Positions 42,069 to 52,511 are shown, numbered from the stretch's first letter. The stretch: DNA of 64,000 nt from Pseudotamlana haliotis (GCF_008806375.1 NZ_WAAT01000004.1:165575-229574); one strand, 5' to 3'. The notes: generated by a model not told the origin, from the sequence alone. Numbers and translations are program-made.

Positions 42069-43526
42069 TTATTTAATTTTCAAATAGCGATTAATAAGCA
42101 ACGAAATATCTTCAGAAAAGTTAAACCGATACACTACTCCCCCATAAAGTATGGCAACCAAAAATGATTTCAAAGCTATATTTACAATCGGATGAAATGG
42201 AAATTCCCAGAAATAAAACAACAACACAGTAAGCACGATTAAAGCTGTTATTTTAAGTGAATTCCAGGTAAAAGGAAACATTTTAAACTTTCTATAGACA
42301 AAATAGAGCTTAACAGAATTGTACATAAAAATCGCTATAAAAGTGGCTAATCCAGCTCCGTTGATCCCTAAAACAGGAATTAAAAACATATTTAACAACA
42401 CCATTAGTAATACTAAAAGCACCCCTAAAACTAGCACCATTCTATAGTAATCACTATTAAACAATATCGCATTATTACTTCCAAGCGCCGTATCATATAG
42501 TTTTGAGACGCTTATAATAAACACCACAAACAAACCACCACTAAATTCTTCCGGAATAATATGATAGAGCTCGTTAATATTTAGTACAATCAACAGGAAT
42601 ATAAAACCTCCAACTACCAATAGATTTAAAGAACTTTTTTTATACAAATCTTTTAATGCTTCAAAATCTTTATCATTGAGGTATTTTGCTGATAACGGCA
42701 TTAGAATTTGATGCATAGAACGTTGAGGCACCGCAATAACTGCCGCTGTAAACACAGCTACACTATAATAAGCAACCTCTTCAATAGCGACATAATGCCC
42801 CAACATGACCTTATCAACATCTAGTAAAATCGTTGCTATTGACCCCGCTATAATGATTAAAAAAGAATACTTTAAAATACTTGAAATATTATTTAATCGC
42901 TTAAATGTAATTACGGGAAATTTAACACTAAATGCATAAATCTTCATCACCAACATTCTTACCATGTAAACCACAACGATTCCCATCATAAATTGCTCCA
43001 AGTCAACAACATTAAAATGAAGCAATAATAGTAAAATCATCGTGCCAACGCGATGAAAAACCTCTTTCATGAAATTCCCCACTACGGTTTGCATCTGTAC
43101 TTTAGCCCACGCAAAAAACACTTCAAAATACGCTAAAGCGATAGCTATAAACACCGTATGCCACAAATACCCTTTAATAATGGTGTTTTTCTTAGACAGT
43201 AATTCGGCTATAAAATCATAACTAAAGTAAATAACTACAATCATTGGAACTATAACTAACATGGGTAAAAACAGCATCAAGGTTAAAAAGCTGTTTAAGG
43301 AAACCCTTGTTTTAAACGAAGAATAAAATTTCACCAGAGTATTATGCATCCCTAATGCCATCACAGGCATAATCACATAGGCTAAAGACAGCATATAGCT
43401 CACCATGCCGTAATATTCATCGCTTAAAAATTCTGTATAGAGAAATAATGTATTTATTGCCCCAACAAAGAATCCTAAATAGGTGGATAAAATATTTTTA
43501 AAAGATTGAACAGCAACAATTCCCAT
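42069..43526 (-). CDS. polysaccharide flippase (MOP superfamily, Wzx-like)
   Basis: A 485-residue integral membrane protein with about 12-14 hydrophobic segments spread over its full length and the MOP/PST start (SFKNILSTYLGFFVGAINTLF). Such proteins flip lipid-linked glycans for O-antigen or capsule. Its start codon abuts the stop of the glycosyltransferase gene (no gap), so they are a coupled pair in surface-glycan synthesis. Confidence 0.88.
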   Translation of the reverse strand: MGIVAVQSFKNILSTYLGFFVGAINTLFLYTEFLSDEYYGMVSYMLSLAYVIMPVMALGMHNTLVKFYSSFKTRVSLNSFLTLMLFLPMLVIVPMIVVIYFSYDFIAELLSKKNTIIKGYLWHTVFIAIALAYFEVFFAWAKVQMQTVVGNFMKEVFHRVGTMILLLLLHFNVVDLEQFMMGIVVVYMVRMLVMKIYAFSVKFPVITFKRLNNISSILKYSFLIIIAGSIATILLDVDKVMLGHYVAIEEVAYYSVAVFTAAVIAVPQRSMHQILMPLSAKYLNDKDFEALKDLYKKSSLNLLVVGGFIFLLIVLNINELYHIIPEEFSGGLFVVFIISVSKLYDTALGSNNAILFNSDYYRMVLVLGVLLVLLMVLLNMFLIPVLGINGAGLATFIAIFMYNSVKLYFVYRKFKMFPFTWNSLKITALIVLTVLLFYFWEFPFHPIVNIALKSFLVAILYGGVVYRFNFSEDISLLINRYLKIK

Positions 43527-44807
43527 CTAAAGCAGTTTTGACAAAGATTCAGTAAGTGCTTTTCTGTGGTATTTTTGCAATCCAATAGGATGTGTTCGCA
43601 AACTCCCCTGTCTGAAAGCCTTATAATACTCTAAAATAGTGTTTTTTAAAAGGCTAAAATCATCATAAGAAAAACAATCTCCTGTATTTGTTTCTTTAAT
43701 AATTTTCTTCACATCCCACTGCTCCGGGCCAACAGCAATTATAGGTCGGTTTGAAACCATATATTCAAATAATTTCCCTGGGATAATGCTCTTTGTTTCC
43801 TCAGAATTTATTTCTACCAAAAGCAATAATTGTGATTTTTTTTGGAACACAACAGATTCTTTATGTGACACATAACCTACATCATTTATATAATCACTTA
43901 AACCAATATCATCAATAGAGCGCATAACATTTTCACTCACTGAGCCAATAAAATTCAACCGAAAATCTTTAGAAAAATCAGTATTCTCATTTACAAGTTC
44001 CTTTAATGCTTTCCATAAAATTTCAGGATTCCGCTTAGAAAGCAAGGACCCGATATGCGATAAAGTAAATTTAGTATCCATGTCAAAAGCCACTGAAACC
44101 TCATTATCATAACCATTTGTAATCACCTCAATAGGTTTATCTGTGATACTTTGAAATTCCGTTTTTGTAGAATAACTAGTCACTATTATTTGGTCTACTG
44201 CATTTAAAACCTGATTTTCAAGCATTTTATGCCTTTTTTCTGAAGATGACGTTAGTTTCAACTGCTTATGATATCCTATGGTTGTCCATGGGTCTCTAAA
44301 ATCAGCCAACCACCTCACTCCTAGTTTCTCCTTTAGCTGTAAACCAATAAGATGCATGCTATGCGGTGGCCCTGTGGTTATTACCGTATCAACCTGCTCT
44401 TTTTCAATATATTTAGAAAGAAACTTCACTGAGGGCTTCACCCAACCTACGCGTGCATCAGGAATAAAGAAATTGCCACGAACAAAAAGCATTATTTTTT
44501 CTAAAACTGATTGTTTTTTTTCTTCGGAAATAATGCCTTTGCTAATAGTTTTTGATGATTTTTTAGATAAAACACCAGCCAATTTATAAGGCTCAGCAAT
44601 AGGTTGTTTTAAAACAGTTAATGCTTCTGAAACTTCAGAACCTAAACTCTCATCAGTTATAGGATAATTGGCATTTTCAGGAACATAAACAACGGGTTCT
44701 ATATTAAAACCAGGTAAGTACTTGGCAAACTTCAACCAGCGCTGTACGCCTGGCCCACCAGCTGGTGGCCAATAATAGCAAATTATAAGCACTTTTTTTT
44801 GCTCCAT
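43527..44807 (-). CDS. glycosyltransferase, GT4-like
   Basis: A 426-residue GT-B glycosyltransferase. The ATG at 44807 is used; two codons further up is only a TTG. N-terminal VLIICYYWPPAGGPGVQRWLKF and the C-terminal donor-binding region (IIPGKLFEYMVSNRPIIAVG, with the E of the family EX7E-like motif) are visible. It sits directly upstream of the flippase and downstream of the YfhO gene on the same strand, consistent with cell-surface polysaccharide or glycoprotein-glycan assembly. Sugar and acceptor are unknown. Confidence 0.87.
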   Translation of the reverse strand: MEQKKVLIICYYWPPAGGPGVQRWLKFAKYLPGFNIEPVVYVPENANYPITDESLGSEVSEALTVLKQPIAEPYKLAGVLSKKSSKTISKGIISEEKKQSVLEKIMLFVRGNFFIPDARVGWVKPSVKFLSKYIEKEQVDTVITTGPPHSMHLIGLQLKEKLGVRWLADFRDPWTTIGYHKQLKLTSSSEKRHKMLENQVLNAVDQIIVTSYSTKTEFQSITDKPIEVITNGYDNEVSVAFDMDTKFTLSHIGSLLSKRNPEILWKALKELVNENTDFSKDFRLNFIGSVSENVMRSIDDIGLSDYINDVGYVSHKESVVFQKKSQLLLLVEINSEETKSIIPGKLFEYMVSNRPIIAVGPEQWDVKKIIKETNTGDCFSYDDFSLLKNTILEYYKAFRQGSLRTHPIGLQKYHRKALTESLSKLL

Positions 44808-44862
44808 TTTCAAGTTGAAACTTCGGAATTAAAATATATCGTGGTAAAACGAAAAACTAAGT

Positions 44863-47301
44863 TCATTCTGAACTGCTAGATTTGCGCTTAAACTCATAAA
44901 ACAAACCACCAAGCAATAATAAAACTAATAAAACAGAGCTTGCAAGCGTGATTTTGCTTCCCGTTTTCACCACTTCTGGGTCAAATTTAAATTCGATAAC
45001 ATGATTGCCCGCAGGCACCGGCATCCCTCTTAAAATATAATCGACACGCATAAAATTAGCGGGCTTCCCGTCAACATAAGCTTGCCAACCATTGCAGTAA
45101 AACACTTCAGAAAAAACAGCGAAACCAGTGTTTTCACTATTAGATTTATACTTTAAGTAATTTGGCTTAACTTCAACTAAATCAATAACCGAAGTTGAAT
45201 CAGTTCTAAAATTTGATTTTACTCCGCCAATAGTACGACTCGCTTCATGAGGACTGTAAATAGCCGTAATTTTCGTGTTTAAACTATCCAATTCTAAAAT
45301 TTCCTCATTGGCAGAATCAACAGCTTTTAGGTTGTTTACAAACCATGCATTACCATTCGCTTCATCATTTTCATAAGGAAAACTTTTCCCTTCTTCATCT
45401 TGAGCAACAATATATTTTGTATTCAACATGCTAAGCACATTGATGTTATTTTGAGCAATGTAAAAATCAAAAACTTCGCGATAGCGTCTTAATTCCGCAG
45501 CATTATAGCCATTTAAAGAATTATGAAAGTACGAAGGTTTTGAAGGTCCTGAAACTAAATCGTAAACACGGTAATGACCGGTGTCTTGTAGAATATATTT
45601 ATCAACCTCAGAGGCCTGAAACGGTTTACGCATTCTAATTCCAGCAACAAAGTCATCATTATTCACATAACGCCTATCTACACCGACTAAATCGAATAAA
45701 ATAAGTACACAAAACGCCGTAATCACCCATTTTTCCTTCAGTTTATCCTTCAAATACATAAAAATAGCTCCTGCTGAAAGCAACACTAATACTAGTGTAC
45801 GAAGACTATCTGCTGTGAAAACTGCTTTCCGGTCTGATTTAACCGCTTCAACAAAATCTTGACCGTAACTCTGACGGTACAAACCATCATTTGCACCCAC
45901 AAAATCAAATAACGAGGATTTAAATAAAATAAACACCAAAGTTAGTCCACCTGTGATAATGGTTGCATATTTTAAAGCATTTAACTTTTCTTCATTCTTT
46001 TCTGAATTATTAAACAGCTTAACTAAGCCGAAAACAGCCAAGGCCGGTACACATAACTCTAAAATAACCTGAATAGAACTCACTGCTCTAAACTTGTTAT
46101 AAAGAGGGACATAATCAATAAAGAAATTGGTTAAGAACCCTAGGTTTTTTCCGTAAGAAAGCAATAAAGACAAGATAGTACCTCCAACGAGCCACCATTT
46201 TAATCGCCCTCGTACTAAAAACAAGGCAAAAACAAATAAAAACAAAACAACTGCTCCAATATATGCTGGAGCTTCAACAATAGGTTGATCGCCCCAATAT
46301 AAAGGTGCGCGTTTCGATTCTTGTAAAGCTTGTGTTGGTGAAGCCCCTAATTTTCGATAAGCATCATATGTTGCTGACTCCTTCCCTACATCTTCATAGT
46401 TTCCACCACCTACAAACCTCGGTATAAATAAATTTAAGCTTTCAACAATACCATAACTAAATTGCGTAATATAATCTTTATCTAACCCGTTAGTCACTTC
46501 TTTAGGCGAACCATCAGGATTAATGGTTAATTCACTTTTACTTCGCTTACTCTCTTTAACATATTCTTGAGTCGCTAGGATATTCGTGGCATTCAATGCA
46601 ATTGAAAGCACTACTGCTCCTATTAAAACACCTATGGCTTTAAAATAATCTGGAAGCGTTTTCTTTTTATAGGCATCAACCAAATAAGCGATACCCAAAA
46701 CAATGACCAAAAACATTAAATAATAAGTCATTTGGAAATGATTAGACACCAATTCTAAACCCATGGCTACTACTGTAAGGAGAAAGCCCCAAACATATTT
46801 CTTCCGAAAAACGAGAATAATTCCGCTTAAAACTAAAGGCATATAAGCAATGGCATGTGCTTTACTGTTATGACCAACACCAAGTATTATAATAAGATAA
46901 GTTGAAAACCCAAATGCCAAGGCACCAAGTGCCGCCAATTTAAAATCGACTTTAAGTGTCAGCAAAAACACATAAAAGCTCATTAAATAAAGGAACAGAT
47001 AATCTGCAGGCCTCGGTAAAAAACGCAGGGCTAAATCTAATTTTTTAATGTAGTTGTGAGGATATCTAGCACCTAGTTGATAGGTAGGCATCCCACCAAA
47101 GGCACTGTTGGTCCAATAGGTTTCCTCTCCTGTTTCAGCTTTAAAATCGGTTTGCTGTTTACTCATCCCGATAAACTGCACGATATCATTTTGATAAATA
47201 ACTTCACCCTTTAAAACTGGGCTAAAATACGCGAGTGAAACAACTATAAAACCTAGAAGTATTAATATGTGAGGTAAAAACTTTTTTAATGAAAATGGCA
47301 T
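44863..47301 (-). CDS. YfhO-family membrane protein
   Basis: An 812-residue membrane protein: about a dozen hydrophobic segments in residues 10-530, a C-terminal extracytoplasmic domain (about 540-785, with YVDGKPANFMRVDYILRG) and a final membrane helix. This is the layout of YfhO/GT-C-like proteins, which in Gram-positives transfer sugars onto surface polymers. Together with the glycosyltransferase and flippase downstream it forms a glycan-related block. The particular reaction is not known. Confidence 0.87.
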   Translation of the reverse strand: MPFSLKKFLPHILILLGFIVVSLAYFSPVLKGEVIYQNDIVQFIGMSKQQTDFKAETGEETYWTNSAFGGMPTYQLGARYPHNYIKKLDLALRFLPRPADYLFLYLMSFYVFLLTLKVDFKLAALGALAFGFSTYLIIILGVGHNSKAHAIAYMPLVLSGIILVFRKKYVWGFLLTVVAMGLELVSNHFQMTYYLMFLVIVLGIAYLVDAYKKKTLPDYFKAIGVLIGAVVLSIALNATNILATQEYVKESKRSKSELTINPDGSPKEVTNGLDKDYITQFSYGIVESLNLFIPRFVGGGNYEDVGKESATYDAYRKLGASPTQALQESKRAPLYWGDQPIVEAPAYIGAVVLFLFVFALFLVRGRLKWWLVGGTILSLLLSYGKNLGFLTNFFIDYVPLYNKFRAVSSIQVILELCVPALAVFGLVKLFNNSEKNEEKLNALKYATIITGGLTLVFILFKSSLFDFVGANDGLYRQSYGQDFVEAVKSDRKAVFTADSLRTLVLVLLSAGAIFMYLKDKLKEKWVITAFCVLILFDLVGVDRRYVNNDDFVAGIRMRKPFQASEVDKYILQDTGHYRVYDLVSGPSKPSYFHNSLNGYNAAELRRYREVFDFYIAQNNINVLSMLNTKYIVAQDEEGKSFPYENDEANGNAWFVNNLKAVDSANEEILELDSLNTKITAIYSPHEASRTIGGVKSNFRTDSTSVIDLVEVKPNYLKYKSNSENTGFAVFSEVFYCNGWQAYVDGKPANFMRVDYILRGMPVPAGNHVIEFKFDPEVVKTGSKITLASSVLLVLLLLGGLFYEFKRKSSSSE

Positions 47302-47332
47302 AAAATGGTTTTAATTCTAATGATTGCGAAAA

Positions 47333-47596
47333 TTAATCTATTTCTTCGAAATCAACATAATCACCAACCTTTTTATTTGAAGTTTTTGTTTGAGGAATCT
47401 TATCTATAGTTACTTCACCTTCCTTGTTAGAGGTTTCTCTTTTTTGTCCTTGTTGAAACTGACCAAATTGTCCTCCAAAACGCTCTTCAGCCTTTTTAGA
47501 AACATATTTCATCAAAAACGGAGCAAATAATCTTGAAAGAATTTTGATACCGTAATAAACTAAAGCAATTATAATTATGGTTCTTAATACGCCCAT
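47333..47596 (-). CDS. DUF4834 small membrane protein
   Basis: An 87-residue protein with one N-terminal membrane segment (TIIIIALVYYGIKILSR) and a Gln/Gly-rich, then acidic, cytosolic tail ending VGDYVDFEEID. This matches DUF4834, a small family of Bacteroidota. It lies 31 bases upstream of the YfhO gene on the same strand. The function is unknown. Confidence 0.8.
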   Translation of the reverse strand: MGVLRTIIIIALVYYGIKILSRLFAPFLMKYVSKKAEERFGGQFGQFQQGQKRETSNKEGEVTIDKIPQTKTSNKKVGDYVDFEEID

Positions 47597-47686
47597 TATT
47601 TAACTATTATTTTCTAATTCTTAGCAAAAATACAATTCTATCTCTTTAAAAAAAGCTGAAAAATGATAAAAAAACTATAAAATATC

Positions 47687-47694
47687 TATATTTG
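47687..47694 (+). promoter_or_regulatory. -7 element of the outer-membrane protein gene
   Basis: TATATTTG, exact TAnnTTTG. The frame of the following gene opens with TTG at 47711, but the ATG at 47744 gives a proper signal peptide. Confidence 0.55.
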
Positions 47695-47743
47695 GGCAGC
47701 GTTTAATAACTTGAATATTAAACGGCTTTTCGAACCACAGCCT

Positions 47744-48742
47744 ATGAACCTACTAAAATCCACACTGATTGTTCTGTTATGTTTAGCTTCAACCCAAGGC
47801 TATTCACAGTATACCGAAGTTATTAACTCTAATAGACCTGGTGTTTCCAGAAGTGCTTTTGCTGTTGGTACTAATGTCGTTCAATTTGAGCTAGGCCCCT
47901 ATTATTCTAAAGAAACACGTACGCCGGCGGCAGCATATGAAGCTAATGGATTTGGAATCGATTTTGCTGCACGTTATGGCTTGTTATGGGAGCCTTTAGA
48001 AATAAGCATTGAAGGGAATTACCAAAATGACACTCAAAAATACTCATCAACCTACGATTCCGAATACAAACGATCTAACTTCAGGTATTTAACTATTGGA
48101 GCAAAATATTTGGTTTTCGATCCACTTAAAAACAAACCCGAAGAAAAGCCAAACCTATACAGCTGGAAAGCCAATAGAACTTTTAAATGGAAGTCTCTAA
48201 TTCCTGCAATCTCTGTATATGCAGGAGCTAATATCGATTCTAAAGACAACCCTTTTACCGCAAGTGGTATTGAAGGTGTGAGCCCGAAAATTATGATCGC
48301 TACACAAAACAATTTCGCTAGTGGTTGGGTTTTTGTCATGAATTTCATTAAAGATCGAATAGGAACCGATCAATCAGATTTCCAGTACATTTTAACTTTA
48401 ACCCATGCAGTGACTCCTAAATGGGTTATCTTTGGGGAAACTCAAGGTATTAAAAGTGACTTTTATGCCGATAATTTATTTAGATTAGGCGGTGCCTATT
48501 TATGGAACAAAAACTTTCAACTTGATAGTGCAATAACTTTTAACACTAAAGACACACCTGCTGTTTTCAACGTAGGCATTGGAGCTTCATACCGATTAGA
48601 TTTCCATAAAGACAAGATTCCTAGTATTGACAATGATGTGAAAGACGAACTGAACGGTCTCCCTACTAATGTTAAAAAAACCCCAGAAGACGAAGCTGAA
48701 CCTGTAGAAAAGAGAAAAAAAGAAGATATCGATTTTGATTGA
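47744..48742 (+). CDS. outer-membrane beta-barrel protein (phenol-degradation MetA-like transporter family)
   Basis: A 332-residue protein starting MNLLKSTLIVLLCLASTQGYSQ in two parts of a clear signal peptide. Alternating beta-strand segments with aromatic residues (VVQFELGPYYS, LGIGASYRL-type C-terminal strands) fit the Phenol_MetA_deg/porin-like family. The C-terminal 40 residues are charged. It may be an outer-membrane channel; substrate unknown. It precedes a GNAT gene by 33 bases and may share its transcript. Confidence 0.75.
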   Translation: MNLLKSTLIVLLCLASTQGYSQYTEVINSNRPGVSRSAFAVGTNVVQFELGPYYSKETRTPAAAYEANGFGIDFAARYGLLWEPLEISIEGNYQNDTQKYSSTYDSEYKRSNFRYLTIGAKYLVFDPLKNKPEEKPNLYSWKANRTFKWKSLIPAISVYAGANIDSKDNPFTASGIEGVSPKIMIATQNNFASGWVFVMNFIKDRIGTDQSDFQYILTLTHAVTPKWVIFGETQGIKSDFYADNLFRLGGAYLWNKNFQLDSAITFNTKDTPAVFNVGIGASYRLDFHKDKIPSIDNDVKDELNGLPTNVKKTPEDEAEPVEKRKKEDIDFD

Positions 48743-48775
48743 TATGTAATGCATGAAAGAAGGCGTCAATAACGT

Positions 48776-49897
48776 ATGATAGAACTTAAAGAAGTGAAAA
48801 CCAAAAAGGAACTTAAAGCATTCGTTAAGTTTCCTTTTAAATTATATAAAGGCTCCAAATATTGGACGCCACCTATAATAAGTCAAGAAATAAAATCATT
48901 TAACACCAAGGAAAACCCTGTTTTTAATGATGCAGAAGCACGTCTTTTTTTAGCCTATAGAGATAATGAAATCGTTGGTCGCGTTGCTGCTATTGTAAAC
49001 TGGTTAGAAATAAATGATCAAAACCAAAAGAAAATGCGTTTTGGCTGGTTTGATTTTATTGACGATTTAGAAGTTTCTAAAACACTTTTAGATAAAGTTC
49101 AAGAGATAGGAAAATCACATCAATTAGAATACACTGAAGGGCCAGTTGGTTTTTCTAACCTTGACAAAGTAGGTGTTTTAACTGAAGGATTTGACTCTGT
49201 TGCCTGTATGGTAACTTGGTATAACTATCCTTATTATATCAAACACTATGAAGCTGCAGGTTTTAAAGTAGAGAAAACGTATATAGAAAGTGTATTCCCT
49301 TTTGAGAATGTCAAACCAGAATTTTTCTACAAAGCACAAGTAGTCATTAAAAAGCGCTACAAATTAGAAGCTTTAAATTTCACAAAAACGGATGACGTGA
49401 TGCCGTATGTTGATAAAATGTTTGATTTGTTTAATATGACATACGCTTCATTATCGTCTTTTGTGGCCATAAACGACATTCAAAAAGCATATTTCAAAAA
49501 GAAATTTATAAGTTTTATAAACCCTGAGTATATCAAGTTTGTAGTGGATGAACATAAGGAACTGGTAGCTTTTGCCATTGTAATGCCTTCTTTCTCGGAA
49601 GCTTTACAAAAAGCTAAAGGCAGACTATTCCCTATTGGGTTTAAATACATTTTAGATGCTAAAAAGAAAAGTAAAACCGCAGATTTCTACTTAATCGGGG
49701 TACATCCTGATTATCAAAATAAAGGGGTTCACGCAGTTATTTTTAATGAATATTACGAAACTTTTAAAGCTAGAGGCATAGAAACCTGCTACAGAACACC
49801 GGAATTAGAAGATAATGAGGCTATCAAAAAAATATGGAAACATTTCGATCCTGTTGTTTTAAAAAGACGTAAAACACTAAGAAAAGAGTTAGTTTAA
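48776..49897 (+). CDS. GNAT-like acetyltransferase protein
   Basis: A 373-residue protein with two GNAT-type halves. The N-terminal half starts IELKEVKTKKELKAFVKFPF and contains ARLFLAYRDNEIVGRVAAIV; the C-terminal half has the acetyl-CoA loop YLIGVHPDYQNKGVHAVIF. Proteins of this form are common in Bacteroidota and unassigned to a substrate. It ends 7 bases before a strong terminator. Confidence 0.8.
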   Translation: MIELKEVKTKKELKAFVKFPFKLYKGSKYWTPPIISQEIKSFNTKENPVFNDAEARLFLAYRDNEIVGRVAAIVNWLEINDQNQKKMRFGWFDFIDDLEVSKTLLDKVQEIGKSHQLEYTEGPVGFSNLDKVGVLTEGFDSVACMVTWYNYPYYIKHYEAAGFKVEKTYIESVFPFENVKPEFFYKAQVVIKKRYKLEALNFTKTDDVMPYVDKMFDLFNMTYASLSSFVAINDIQKAYFKKKFISFINPEYIKFVVDEHKELVAFAIVMPSFSEALQKAKGRLFPIGFKYILDAKKKSKTADFYLIGVHPDYQNKGVHAVIFNEYYETFKARGIETCYRTPELEDNEAIKKIWKHFDPVVLKRRKTLRKELV

Positions 49898-49903
49898 AAT
49901 CAT

Positions 49904-49938
49904 AAAAAAATCCGATTCAAAATTGAATCGGATTTTTT
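49904..49938. terminator. bidirectional rho-independent terminator
   Basis: ATCCGATTCAA and its complement form a perfect stem between an A-run and a T-run, between convergent genes (stops at 49897 and 49961). Confidence 0.92.
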
Positions 49939-49960
49939 TTATATTTCGTATCGAATAGAA

Positions 49961-51220
49961 CTACTCTCCCATTGCTGCCATAACAGCTGCTGATAAACGT
50001 TTGTAAGTTCCGTTTTCTAAACGCTCACGAATCGCATCAAAAGCATCTAAAGTTTCAGAAACATCTTGTAAAGTATGTGTTGATGTCGGTATTAATCTTA
50101 ATAAAATCATTCCTTTAGGTATTACAGGATAAACCACTATAGAACAGAATATTCCATAATTCTCACGTAGGTCACGAACTAAAGCCATAGCTTCAGGAAT
50201 GCTTCCTTTTAAATATACAGGAGTTACACAACTCTGTGTTGTTCCTATATCAAAACCGCGTTCTTTTAAACCTGATTGTAATGCGTTCACATTTTCCCAT
50301 AACTTGTTTTTTAGCTCAGGCATGGTTTTAAGCATTTCTAAACGCTTAAGTGCCCCAACCACCAATTGCATTTGCAAAGACTTTGCAAACATTTGAGAAC
50401 GTAAATTATACTTTAAATAATCTATGATTTCTTGATCACCGGCTATAAAAGCTCCCGTACTTGCTAAAGATTTTGCGAAAGTTGCAAAGTACACATCAAT
50501 ATCAGCTTGCACTCCTTGCTCTTCTCCTGCACCTGCACCTGTAGCGCCTAATGTTCCGAAACCATGGGCATCATCAACAAATAATCTGAAATTAAATTTT
50601 TTCTTAAGTTCAACGATTTCTTTTAAACGTCCTTGTTCACCACGCATACCAAAAACACCTTCAGAAATCACTAAAATCCCTCCACCGGTTTGTTCTGCCA
50701 TTTTAGTAGCACGTTCTAAGTTTTTCTCTAAACTTTCAACATCGTTGTGTTTGTATGTAAAACGTTTACCCATGTGTAAACGCACACCATCAATAATACA
50801 AGCGTGAGCATCTACATCATAAACGATAATATCATCTTTTGCAACCAAAGCATCAATGGTAGAAACCATACCTTGATAACCAAAATTTAATAAATAAGCG
50901 GCTTCTTTTTGTACAAATGAGGCTAATTCATTTTGAAGTTTTTCATGCAAATCGGTATGACCAGACATCATTCTCGCTCCCATTGGGTAAGCAGAACCAT
51001 ATTCGGCTGCTGCTTCAGCATCTACTTTTCTTACCTCTGGGTGATTTGCTAAACCTAAATAATCATTAATACTCCAAGTGATAACGTCTTTTCCTTGAAA
51101 TTTCATACGGTTAGAAATTTCGCCTTCTAATTTAGGAAACACAAAGTATCCTTCGGCTTGAGACGCCCATTTTCCTAATGGCCCTTTATCCTTGTAAATT
51201 TTATCAAATAAATCTCTCAT
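49961..51220 (-). CDS. alpha-oxoamine synthase, probable cysteate fatty-acyltransferase of sulfonolipid synthesis
   Basis: A 419-residue PLP enzyme of the serine palmitoyltransferase/KBL/BioF group. The PLP lysine lies in YFATFAKSLASTGAF; the DDAHGFGTLG motif binds the pyridine ring. No BioF-pathway or threonine-catabolism genes are nearby. In Flavobacterium johnsoniae an enzyme of this type condenses cysteate with an acyl group to start capnine (sulfonolipid) synthesis, which supports gliding. The gene upstream encodes a cysteine-synthase-fold enzyme that could make cysteate. Serine palmitoyltransferase is the main alternative. Confidence 0.75.
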   Translation of the reverse strand: MRDLFDKIYKDKGPLGKWASQAEGYFVFPKLEGEISNRMKFQGKDVITWSINDYLGLANHPEVRKVDAEAAAEYGSAYPMGARMMSGHTDLHEKLQNELASFVQKEAAYLLNFGYQGMVSTIDALVAKDDIIVYDVDAHACIIDGVRLHMGKRFTYKHNDVESLEKNLERATKMAEQTGGGILVISEGVFGMRGEQGRLKEIVELKKKFNFRLFVDDAHGFGTLGATGAGAGEEQGVQADIDVYFATFAKSLASTGAFIAGDQEIIDYLKYNLRSQMFAKSLQMQLVVGALKRLEMLKTMPELKNKLWENVNALQSGLKERGFDIGTTQSCVTPVYLKGSIPEAMALVRDLRENYGIFCSIVVYPVIPKGMILLRLIPTSTHTLQDVSETLDAFDAIRERLENGTYKRLSAAVMAAMGE

Positions 51221-51403
51221 TTATTATAAATCTTGTTGCGATTGAAATTAAGACATAACTAAACACCAATACTTTTTCACCAAACATCATTAGTAATGAT
51301 TCATCGAGAAGAAAAGAAGTAATTTTTGGTCTGAAGTTAATGGATGCAAAATTAATTATTTATTAGCATTGAACATAATTTTTAACGTTCAATTATTACA
51401 AAA

Positions 51404-51455
51404 TAAAAAAAGAGTTTGTTTTTCACTTAAAAAGCGAAAGACCAACTCTTTTTTT
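51404..51455 (-). terminator. terminator of the cysteate-synthase-like gene
   Basis: AAAAAAAGAGTT (51405) pairs with AACTCTTTTTTT (ends 51455), with partial pairing further in. It lies just past the stop at 51471 on the minus strand, so the acyltransferase gene downstream has its own promoter in 51221-51400. Confidence 0.75.
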
Positions 51456-51470
51456 GAACTTTTAATGCTA

Positions 51471-52511
51471 TTATTTTATGTATTGAATGCTCTCGGCAGC
51501 TGCTCCGTTTACACTATCAAAGAAACCTTGATCACTCATCCATTTATCACTATAAACTTTACTCATGTAACGTGCACCGTGGTCTGGAAAAATAATAACC
51601 ACCTTGTCATTTTCTCCAAAGGTACCAGCTTCACTCAATTGTTTTATAGCTTGCATGGCCGCACCTGAAGTGTAACCAGCGAAGATCCCTTCAGTCCTAG
51701 CTAACTCTCTTGCAGTGTGCGCACTCTCTTCATCGGTTACTTTTACAAAATCGTCTATCACATCAAAATCAGTAGCGGCAGGAATTAAATTCTTTCCTAA
51801 ACCTTCAATTCTGTATGGATAAATTTCTTTTTCGTCAAATTCTCTTGTGGCGTGATATTTTTTAATCACCGAACCAAAGGCATCAACACCGATAACTTTA
51901 ATATTAGGGTTTTGTGCTTTTAAGTATTTAGCAGTTCCCGAAATCGTTCCTCCTGTTCCACTACAAGCTACAAGGTGTGTAATTTGACCTTCAGTTTGTT
52001 TCCATATTTCTGGTCCTGTAGAATAGTAATGTGCATCAATATTCAATTGATTGAAATACTGATTGATATACACAGAACCTTTCATTTCGCTATGTAAACG
52101 TTTTGCAACTTCGTAGTATGAACGCGGGTCGTCTGCACTAACGTGTGCCGGACACACATATACCTTCGCTCCCATCGTCTTCAGCATATCTATTTTATCT
52201 GGAGAAGATTTTGAACTTACAGCAAGCACACATTCATAGCCTTTTATGATACTTACCATTGCGATACTAAATCCTGTGTTACCAGAAGTTGTTTCTATAA
52301 TGGTGTCACCTGGAGAAAGAATCCCTTTCTTTTCGGCTTGTTCAATAATATAAAGTGCTATTCTATCTTTTGAAGACTGTCCTGGATTAAATGCTTCTAC
52401 TTTTGCGTAAAAGTCACCTTTAAACTGAGAAGTTATTCGATTAAGTTTGACAAGTGGTGTGTTGCCTACCAAATCTAATACGTTGTTATAAACGTGATTT
52501 TTTTGTTCCAT
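51471..52511 (-). CDS. PLP-dependent cysteine-synthase-fold enzyme, possible cysteate synthase
   Basis: A 346-residue fold-type II PLP enzyme. The phosphate loop TSGNTGFS is intact, and the PLP lysine is in [11 protein letters not shown], where CysK and CBS usually have NP(A/G)GSVKDRI, so this is a divergent branch. [13 protein letters not shown] is the second glycine-rich loop. It lies next to a probable cysteate acyltransferase on the same strand, and a role in making cysteate (from phosphoserine or serine and sulfite) would fit. Plain cysteine synthase or cystathionine beta-synthase activity is possible. Confidence 0.75.
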   Translation of the reverse strand: MEQKNHVYNNVLDLVGNTPLVKLNRITSQFKGDFYAKVEAFNPGQSSKDRIALYIIEQAEKKGILSPGDTIIETTSGNTGFSIAMVSIIKGYECVLAVSSKSSPDKIDMLKTMGAKVYVCPAHVSADDPRSYYEVAKRLHSEMKGSVYINQYFNQLNIDAHYYSTGPEIWKQTEGQITHLVACSGTGGTISGTAKYLKAQNPNIKVIGVDAFGSVIKKYHATREFDEKEIYPYRIEGLGKNLIPAATDFDVIDDFVKVTDEESAHTARELARTEGIFAGYTSGAAMQAIKQLSEAGTFGENDKVVIIFPDHGARYMSKVYSDKWMSDQGFFDSVNGAAAESIQYIK

